Positions 58,319-64,000 of a DNA stretch of 64,000 nt are shown here, piece after piece. The DNA comes from Moraxella sp. GTDB taxonomy: Bacteria > Pseudomonadota > Gammaproteobacteria > Pseudomonadales > Moraxellaceae. The notes beneath the pieces are model-generated. The model was not told where the DNA came from, did not search any database, and saw only the letters and a program-made list of their open reading frames with translations. How positions within the stretch are numbered: position 1 is the first letter of the stretch; every line of letters starts with the position of its first letter. Position numbers and translations under genes: made by a program. The stretch spans positions 50,981-114,980 of the forward strand of contig NZ_JAUNDY010000005.1 in the NCBI RefSeq assembly GCF_030525845.1. The letters run 5' to 3'.

Positions 58319-58590
58319 GTGGGTTGCAAAATAAATGAAAGAAAGTTGAAATTGGAGGCATTTTTTTAAGTAAGAATAATTATCTTTTTGAGGTTTTTGC
58401 TTTATTTGATTGTCAGTCCAAAAAGTATGCTATACCTATGTCAATAAATGTGTGTGCAACCAATGATACAATGTACAATGATTTAAAAAGTAGCTTGATT
58501 GAGATTATTCAAGATGAACTTAATGAGGTTTTTCTAGATTGGTTTTGTGATTTAGATGGTGCAATTTATCGTCATTTTTGTGATTATTAA
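58319..58590 (+). pseudogene. Small island gene with a frameshift in a T-tract (candidate immunity gene)
   Basis: A GTG at 58319 has an excellent ribosome-binding site (AGGAG, six bases away) and opens MGCKINERKLKLEAFF, but stops at TAA right after seven T residues (58361-58367). The next frame continues without interruption: LSKNNYLFEVFALFDCQ onward for 73 more codons to TAA at 58588. One extra T would restore a single 90-residue acidic protein. Either the gene is broken, switches by slippage, or uses -1 frameshifting. Family unknown; location suggests an immunity protein. Confidence 0.5.
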
Positions 58591-58795
58591 AAAAAGATAT
58601 ATTGAACCTTTTGTAAAACCAAAAAGATAAAACTAAGCATTTCTTATCTTGTAAAACTTTAAAAAACCCAAATTTAATAAACGCAAGGGTCTCTTGGGAA
58701 AAAGAATTTTCCTTTAAAACCCCAACACTACTTGCCAACCCCATACCCTATTTTATATAGTCTACCATCAATATGCTTTTAAAAGAATCTTTGAT

Positions 58796-59086
58796 ATGAA
58801 CAAACAATTATACCGCGTCATCTTCAGCAAACACCTACAAAGACTTGTGGTTGTTTCTGAAAAGACACATTCGCAAGGAAAATCAGGCAGTCAAGGAGGA
58901 AGTGAGTCTAATGCAGGACTAGGAGAAAGTCAGATTATCTCCCAAAATCGTGTGAATGCCTATTATGGAAAATGGGCAACCTTGTGTGGGGCGGTATTAA
59001 TTGGACTTGGCCTTGCTAACCTTTCTTATGCTAACACCAATAACCCTCCTACCACCATCATCGCTGACTCATGCAAAAAAAGCTAA
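58796..59086 (+). pseudogene. Orphan ESPR and signal peptide of a two-partner-secreted protein
   Basis: 96 residues starting MNKQLYRVIFSKHLQRLVVVSE, the extended signal peptide region (ESPR) of CdiA/FHA-type exoproteins and large autotransporters. A second hydrophobic core (WATLCGAVLIGLGLANLSYA) ends in a signal-peptidase site. After ANTNNPPTTIIADS the frame stops. The TPS haemagglutination domain should begin here but is not encoded downstream. This is the head of a gene whose body has been deleted. Confidence 0.75.
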
Positions 59087-59504
59087 ACCACCTTGACCAC
59101 TGTTAAAATTCCAACCCCAAACTTACCCCACCAGTCCATTCCTTTTTACCAAAGTACTCAGGTGAATCAGGCTTTATCATTTTTTATTTCATAAGCAGTT
59201 GGATTTTATTGCGTGCCAGACTTGTTGGCGGAACGCTCGCCTTCGCCATATTTTTGCATTTTTTACACAATTTCGCCATTATGTTGGAAACGTTGGTCAT
59301 CATGTCAAAATAATACAGTTAAAAATTTTAAAAGTACCACAAAATCAACCTTAGGCGCAGGGTGCAACCACGCACCGTTTGAAGTACTAGCCCTTTATTG
59401 GTGCGTGATACGCACATTACGCAGGCTTTATAGTCAATTCCACCCCCTATCCAAAACACCACGCAAGCATCAAAGAGGATTATGTTAAATAAATATTTGT
59501 CCAT
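59087..59504. other. Non-coding tail of the island
   Basis: About 418 bp after the truncated ESPR gene. In its first 60 bases an in-frame reading past the stop (VKIPTPNLPHQS) weakly resembles the start of a TPS domain, suggesting decay. Around 59350-59425 a pair of inverted 9-base blocks (CCACGCACC / GGTGCGTGA) is visible. No gene with a convincing start, and no rhodanese N-terminus on the minus strand. Confidence 0.4.
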
Positions 59505-59539
59505 AAAAAAATCCCACCAGTTTGCACTCGTGGGATTTT
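59505..59539 (-). terminator. Terminator of rplU-rpmA
   Basis: Stem ATCCCAC / GTGGGAT (59511-59517 with 59530-59536), with a T-run on the minus strand, 22 bp beyond rpmA. It isolates the ribosomal operon from the island and obgE. Confidence 0.8.
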
Positions 59540-59560
59540 ATGCGTGAGCTATTTGGCTAA

Positions 59561-59818
59561 TTATTCGCCAACAACAGACACATAACGGCGACCGAACTCG
59601 CCTTTCTTTTCAAATTTTACCACGCCGTCAGTCAAAGCGAAAAGTGTGTGGTCACGACCCATGCCCACGCCTTCACCTGCATGAAATTCTGTACCACGCT
59701 GACGAACGATGATGTTACCTGCGATGACGTCTTGACCGCCAAATACTTTTACACCAAGCATTTTTGGGTTAGAGTCGCGACCGTTTTTGGTGGAACCACC
59801 AGCTTTTTTAGTTGCCAT
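59561..59818 (-). CDS. rpmA: 50S ribosomal protein L27
   Basis: Ribosomal protein of 85 residues near the peptidyl-transferase centre. [24 protein letters not shown] and [29 protein letters not shown] are diagnostic. The protein ends with RRYVSVVGE. It follows rplU by 42 bp and is closed by a terminator, so obgE is not co-transcribed with it. Confidence 0.98.
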   Translation of the reverse strand: MATKKAGGSTKNGRDSNPKMLGVKVFGGQDVIAGNIIVRQRGTEFHAGEGVGMGRDHTLFALTDGVVKFEKKGEFGRRYVSVVGE

Positions 59819-59860
59819 GAGAATATCTCCTGTGAATACTTTTAGCTAAAAGTATGTAAA

Positions 59861-60172
59861 TTAACCATTGATTGCGTTGATTTTAAGCTCGGTATACCAT
59901 TGACGATGACCTTGCTCTTTGTGATAGTGCTTACGGCGACGGTGCTTAACGATACGCACCTTTTTGCCACGACCGTGAGAAACTACTTCTGCAACCACAC
60001 TGGCACCAGCAACCACAGGCTGACCGATTTTTACATCAGCACCATTTACTACCATTAGCACTTCCTCGATATTCAAGGTTGCACCAACTTCTGCTTTCAA
60101 TAGCTCAACTTTCAAAGTCTCGCCAACGCTGACACGGTGTTGCTTACCGCCACTTTTGATAACTGCGTACAT
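59861..60172 (-). CDS. rplU: 50S ribosomal protein L21
   Basis: Ribosomal protein of 103 residues binding 23S r[21 protein letters not shown] at the start and [28 protein letters not shown] at the C-terminal half (KH(R)RRK-x-YxKxQGHRQ) are diagnostic. The ATG at 60172 lies six bases after GGAGAA; the ORF could extend four codons upstream but that would cover the ribosome-binding site. First gene of rplU-rpmA. Confidence 0.98.
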   Translation of the reverse strand: MYAVIKSGGKQHRVSVGETLKVELLKAEVGATLNIEEVLMVVNGADVKIGQPVVAGASVVAEVVSHGRGKKVRIVKHRRRKHYHKEQGHRQWYTELKINAING

Positions 60173-60368
60173 CGCATTCTCCAATAAACCTGAGTGCCGT
60201 GGCTATCCCTTGATAGCTCTTACTAACGAACACGACTAGGAAAAATAAGGTGGTATTTTATCTATTTTTATGAGAAAAAGCAAGAAGTTTTAAGATAATT
60301 TTCAAGCAGACTTGCAAATACCAAAAGATGCCCCATACAATTTTTAACTTTTTAACCAAACTAAAATT

Positions 60369-61520
60369 ATGAACGCCTACCGTCTTTCTGATGTCGCCAA
60401 TTTTCATGGCAAAACCCCCAACCAAATCAAAGTCATCGTTGGCATGTCTGGCGGTGTGGACAGCTCGGTGTCGGCGGTGTTGTTAAAAGAAGCAGGCTTT
60501 TGTGTGGAAGGCTTGTTCATGAAAAACTGGGAAGAAGATGACGGCACCGAATACTGCACCGCCATGACCGACCTAGCGGACGCACAAGCGGTGGCGGACA
60601 AAATCGGCATACCGCTCCATACCGCCAACTTTTCGGCAGAGTATTGGGACAATGTCTTTGAACATTTTTTGGAAGAATACAAAGCAGGTCGCACGCCCAA
60701 TCCTGATATTTTGTGTAACAAAGAAGTCAAATTCAAAGCCTTTTTGGATTATGCCTTGACGCTGGGGGCGGACTATATCGCCACAGGGCATTATACTCGC
60801 CGAAGTTTTGAAGTGGACAGCAAGGCGTGCTTACTGCGTGGACTAGACACCAACAAAGACCAAAGTTATTTTTTACACGCAGTTGGGGGCGATAAAATCG
60901 CCAAAACGCTATTTCCTGTGGGCGAACTAGAAAAGTCAGAAGTGCGAGCCATTGCCGAGCGGTACGAGCTTGCCACCGCCAAGAAAAAAGACAGTACAGG
61001 CATTTGCTTTATCGGCGAGCGTAAATTTAAAGATTTCTTGCAAACCTACCTACCTGCCAAACAAGGCGACATTTACACCGATGATGGTGTGAGGCTTGGT
61101 ACACACGACGGTTTGATGTATTATACCATTGGGCAACGGGGTGGCATTGGCATTGGTGGGGTGGCAAATCGCCCAGAAGAGCCATGGTTTGTGCTACATA
61201 AAGATCTGGCAAATAACCGCTTGATTGTCGGACAAGGGCACGAACACCCTTATCTCATGTCCACCACCTTGACCGCCTATAAGCTAGACTGGGTCAATGC
61301 CGTGCCTGCTAGCGGTACAAAGCTCACCGCCAAAGCTCGCTATCGCCAACCCGACCAAGATTGCACCGTTTTTGTGGACAATGACACCGTGCGTGTGGTC
61401 TTTGACACCCCCCAACGGGCGGTAACGGCTGGACAATCGGTGGTCTTTTATGACGGTGAAGTGTGTTTGGGCGGTGGGGTGATTGATTGGTGTGATGCTC
61501 CTTTCGGTTCCAATTCATAA
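60369..61520 (+). CDS. mnmA: tRNA-specific 2-thiouridylase MnmA
   Basis: PP-loop enzyme (383 aa) adding sulfur to U34 of tRNA Glu, Gln and Lys. [14 protein letters not shown] is the ATP PP-loop; the catalytic cysteines are in [12 protein letters not shown] and [20 protein letters not shown] and [13 protein letters not shown] are family signatures. The first about 15 residues before KVIVGMSGG are variable. No clear ribosome-binding site at this ATG. Divergent from rplU. Confidence 0.97.
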   Translation: MNAYRLSDVANFHGKTPNQIKVIVGMSGGVDSSVSAVLLKEAGFCVEGLFMKNWEEDDGTEYCTAMTDLADAQAVADKIGIPLHTANFSAEYWDNVFEHFLEEYKAGRTPNPDILCNKEVKFKAFLDYALTLGADYIATGHYTRRSFEVDSKACLLRGLDTNKDQSYFLHAVGGDKIAKTLFPVGELEKSEVRAIAERYELATAKKKDSTGICFIGERKFKDFLQTYLPAKQGDIYTDDGVRLGTHDGLMYYTIGQRGGIGIGGVANRPEEPWFVLHKDLANNRLIVGQGHEHPYLMSTTLTAYKLDWVNAVPASGTKLTAKARYRQPDQDCTVFVDNDTVRVVFDTPQRAVTAGQSVVFYDGEVCLGGGVIDWCDAPFGSNS

Positions 61521-61575
61521 ATCGCTTATTCTACGCAGCCATAAAATTAGCCCACACTCACTATTTTGGCAGATA

Positions 61576-62475
61576 TTAGCATACCATCTGCCACATTTTG
61601 ATTGCCTGAGCCATCATCGCCACATCATGCACTCGCACGATGTTTGCCCCTTGTTGGATTGCCAGTAGATGAGCCACCGCCCCCACGACATCTCGGTCGG
61701 CGGGTGTGTGGTTGTGAGCAGGGGTAAATTGCCCCAAAATCTCACCCAAAAAGCGTTTGCGAGACACGCCAAACAGCATGGGTAAATCAAAATGAGCTTG
61801 AATGTCGCCAAGCCGTTTCATCAAAGCAACATGATGTTCGTAATTTTTGGCAAAGCCCATGCCCACATCAATGATGATGTGTTCACGTTTCACGCCTGCA
61901 TTGAGGGCGTTTTGTACGTCCGCCCCAAGCTCGCTGACTACTTCTGCCACCACGTCCGCATATGTTGCCAAATCATTCATCGTCCTTGTCATGGTATCAG
62001 GCTCACCCCGTGAGTGCATGATGACGACAGGGCAATCAAGGCTTGCCACCATCTCCCTAGCCCCCACCCCACGCAGTCCACGCACGTCATTGACGATGTC
62101 TGCCCCTGCCCTAATGCCCTGCTCCATAACGGCAGGATTGCTGGTGTCAAGCGATAGCCAAATCTCATCGCCAAACCTTGCACGGATTGCGTCCACCACA
62201 GGCACGACCCGACCAAGCTCAGTATCACTATCAACCGCAGGGGCATTTGGGCGAGTGGATTCGCCACCAATATCAATGATGTCCACACCCCAAGAGAGCA
62301 TCTCATCTACATGGCTTAAAGCGTTGTCCAATGTATCAAACCGCCCACCGTCCGAAAAAGAATCGGGCGTTACGTTTAAAATCCCCATGATTTTTGGGGT
62401 GGATAAATTTAGGGTTTTGGCGTTAGTAGATAGAGTAAAATGGGGTAACAGATTTGAATTTTTAATGTCAATCAT
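61576..62475 (-). CDS. folP: Dihydropteroate synthase
   Basis: Folate-pathway enzyme (299 aa) joining pABA and dihydropterin pyrophosphate; the sulfonamide target. The two DHPS signatures are present: IMGILNVTPDSFSDGGRF and GVDIIDIGGESTRPNA. FGVSRKRFLGEI near the C-terminus holds the catalytic Ser/Arg/Lys. About 20 residues precede the usual core. glmM and ftsH are not adjacent here; an MBL-fold gene lies directly upstream on the same strand. Confidence 0.97.
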   Translation of the reverse strand: MIDIKNSNLLPHFTLSTNAKTLNLSTPKIMGILNVTPDSFSDGGRFDTLDNALSHVDEMLSWGVDIIDIGGESTRPNAPAVDSDTELGRVVPVVDAIRARFGDEIWLSLDTSNPAVMEQGIRAGADIVNDVRGLRGVGAREMVASLDCPVVIMHSRGEPDTMTRTMNDLATYADVVAEVVSELGADVQNALNAGVKREHIIIDVGMGFAKNYEHHVALMKRLGDIQAHFDLPMLFGVSRKRFLGEILGQFTPAHNHTPADRDVVGAVAHLLAIQQGANIVRVHDVAMMAQAIKMWQMVC

Positions 62476-62503
62476 TTTAATATCTCATCGGTTTGGTGTA
62501 AAA

Positions 62504-63610
62504 CTATTGAATCCACCATTCATCAAATGTCATTTCTTCATCAAGATAAAATACTTCGCCAATTTTGGGTGTATAAAGTGGCAAATGATGTTGTTTGGCA
62601 TAAGTGGATAATTTAATTAACGGTTCATTCCAAGCATGATAAGCTAAGGTAAATTTGCTATTATGCACAGGAATGATTTTTTGTGGATTTAAATCATTGA
62701 TGGCTTTGATTAAATCATCAGGCATAAAATGAATGTTTGCCCAATTTTTATTATATTGTCCATTTTCTAAAATTGCTAAATCAATATCTCCAAACTTTTG
62801 TTTAATGTCTTTATAAAAAACATCATAACCGCCATCGCCACCAACATAAACATTGCCAAAATCCGATGAAATCATAAACGATGCCCATAGCGATTGATTG
62901 CGTTTTAGTCTTCTTCCCGAAAAATGACGAGTAGGCAGGGCGGTAATATTAAATTTACCAAGTTGAATGTTCTCGTACCAATCCAATTCAATAATTTTAC
63001 TATCATCAATACCCCAACGCTCCAAATGAGCTCCAACACCAAGACCCATAATAATCTGCCCAACATTGTTTTTAATTGCTGTAATGGTGTGGTAATCCAA
63101 ATGATCATAATGGTCGTGCGTGATAATTAAATAATCCACCTTTGGCATATCGCTAGGCTGATAAATATCCGTTCCTTGATATGGGTTACCACCAAAAGGT
63201 AAAGGTGTTGCTCGTGTAAAAACAGGGTCAATTAAAAATATTTTGCCATTTAAATTTAATAAATAAGATGAATGTCCAAACCAAATAAACCAATTTTTAT
63301 TTTTTGGTAGATTATTTAAATCGGTCTTGATAGATGGAATGGGGTTTTTGGGTGTGATGTTTGAGCTTTTTTCTGGAAATAGCATTTCAAAAAACCAAGC
63401 AACTGCTCCATCTTCGTGATTAATGATAGGCGTATGGGAAAGATTTTGAAATTGCCCGTTTTTGTAATTGGGTGAGTTTTGAATTTTTGCCAATCGTTCG
63501 CCTGTAGGTGTCGCTCCAAAAATAGGCATTTGCAAATATAAAGTAATGATAATCGTCAAAATGGCAATTATAGAAAAAAGGATTAACATGGAATTTTTGA
63601 GATATTTCAT
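62504..63610 (-). CDS. MBL-fold metallohydrolase (NAPE-PLD/UlaG-like)
   Basis: Metallo-beta-lactamase-fold hydrolase (368 aa) with an N-terminal hydrophobic anchor or signal (residues 8-28). Zinc-binding motif THDHYDHLD, then ALPTRHFSGR, GGDGGYD (bridging Asp) and PVHNSKF in order, as in the family with NAPE-hydrolysing phospholipase D and bacterial RomA/YtnP-like proteins. WFGHSSYLLNLNGKIFLIDPVF is characteristic. Substrate unknown. Separated from folP by 28 bp and probably co-transcribed. Confidence 0.88.
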   Translation of the reverse strand: MKYLKNSMLILFSIIAILTIIITLYLQMPIFGATPTGERLAKIQNSPNYKNGQFQNLSHTPIINHEDGAVAWFFEMLFPEKSSNITPKNPIPSIKTDLNNLPKNKNWFIWFGHSSYLLNLNGKIFLIDPVFTRATPLPFGGNPYQGTDIYQPSDMPKVDYLIITHDHYDHLDYHTITAIKNNVGQIIMGLGVGAHLERWGIDDSKIIELDWYENIQLGKFNITALPTRHFSGRRLKRNQSLWASFMISSDFGNVYVGGDGGYDVFYKDIKQKFGDIDLAILENGQYNKNWANIHFMPDDLIKAINDLNPQKIIPVHNSKFTLAYHAWNEPLIKLSTYAKQHHLPLYTPKIGEVFYLDEEMTFDEWWIQ

Positions 63611-63717
63611 AAATTAAAAAATAAAAAACCAGATTATGAACCAACAAAACTAAACTTGAAAAACATTTTTAATTATGCCATTATATCTTATTTTAAAACC
63701 TTTGTTAAGGAAAAACT

Positions 63718-64000
63718 TTGCAATATCTTGACCAACACGCAGGCACAGAAAAAGCCATTTTGGTGCATTGTGTATTTAAATCGCTTGAATTTGCCGATAA
63801 CCAAAACGATTTACAAGAGTTTGCCCTGCTTGCCACTTCTGCCGATGCTGTTATTTTGGATACCATTACAGGGACGATGAACAAGCCCAATGCCAAACTA
63901 TTTATTGGAACAGGTAAGGCGGACGAGATTGCCCAAAGGGTTGCCGATTTAGATGCCAACATTGTGCTGTTTAATCATACGCTAACACCCAGCCAAGAGC
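63718..64000 (+). CDS. hflX: GTPase HflX, 5' part (C-terminus outside window)
   Basis: N-terminal 94 residues of HflX, a ribosome-binding GTPase that splits stalled 70S ribosomes. EKAILVHCVFKSLEFA, LATSADAVILDTITGTMNKPNAKLFIGTGKADEIAQRV and FNHTLTPSQE match the HflX domain. The only sensible start is a TTG at 63718 with AAGGA about 6 bases upstream. The G domain lies beyond the window. Divergent from the MBL-fold gene. Confidence 0.93.
   Translation, partial: MQYLDQHAGTEKAILVHCVFKSLEFADNQNDLQEFALLATSADAVILDTITGTMNKPNAKLFIGTGKADEIAQRVADLDANIVLFNHTLTPSQE

Noticed and set aside
59213..59488. Plus-strand ORF of 91 codons in the island tail
   Set aside because: No ribosome-binding site, composition unlike a folded protein, and it covers an inverted-repeat region; probably chance.

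Overview
The window looks like a chromosomal segment of a low-GC gammaproteobacterium of the family Moraxellaceae, most likely a Moraxella. This is inferred from the overall style of the proteins and the gene content: a CydABX bd oxidase, Ccm-type cytochrome c maturation, an S8 subtilisin autotransporter, a DUF3360 transporter and a lipoprotein cytochrome c'. The species cannot be fixed from sequence alone. Most of the window is ordinary core genome with genes closely packed on both strands. I see no rRNA, no tRNA, no CRISPR array and no intact insertion sequence.

Layout. 1-2.3 kb: 3' part of transketolase and a DUF1877-like protein. 2.6-5.5 kb: cytochrome bd oxidase cydABX. 5.7-12.4 kb: adk, the cytochrome c maturation genes ccmFGHI, and a DUF445 membrane protein. 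12.7-23 kb: PBP2 (mrdA) and rsmD; then accBC, a LOG-family protein, an EamA transporter, a nitroreductase, xseA and a DUF3360 transporter. 23-30 kb: yacG, argD, a DegS-like protease, a LysR/MFS divergent pair, a membrane protein and nth. 30-38 kb: a phosphopantetheinyl transferase, a LonB-like protease with a tiny downstream lipoprotein gene, rsmG, parA (no parB beside it), a split ThrE-type exporter and etfBA. 38-47 kb: rraA, hemF, cytochrome c', sodA, a DUF815 ATPase, tsaB, uppP, rsmJ, dapF and rnd. 47.5-51.5 kb: a large serine protease autotransporter with an AT-rich, almost gene-free upstream region. 51.6-64 kb: a 2Fe-2S ferredoxin, nrdB, hemE, proB, obgE, a decayed contact-dependent-inhibition-like island, rpmA, rplU, mnmA, folP, an MBL-fold hydrolase and the start of hflX.

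How the genes work together. Several cover respiration and oxygen or nitrogen-oxide stress: bd oxidase, Ccm proteins, ETF, cytochrome c' and MnSOD. hemF and hemE supply haem. Others serve the ribosome and tRNA: rsmD, rsmG, rsmJ, rplU, rpmA, obgE, tsaB and mnmA. A third group builds the envelope: PBP2, UppP, DapF and AccBC.

The most unusual parts are: (1) a roughly 2.3 kb island of toxin-system debris at 57.1-59.5 kb that splits the usual rplU-rpmA-obgE-proB neighbourhood; it holds a headless CdiA-type C-terminal fragment, a candidate immunity membrane protein, a frameshifted small gene, an orphan ESPR signal peptide and the tail of a rhodanese gene; (2) three copies of a non-coding terminal-inverted-repeat element (203, 203 and 98 bp) flanked by TA, each within about 36 bp of a start codon, one of which supplies part of the nth stop codon; (3) a tandem pair of NrdR-box-like palindromes 32 bp apart upstream of nrdB; (4) several very small genes (cydX, a 52-aa lipoprotein, a 50-aa membrane protein, a 36-codon signal-peptide-like ORF).
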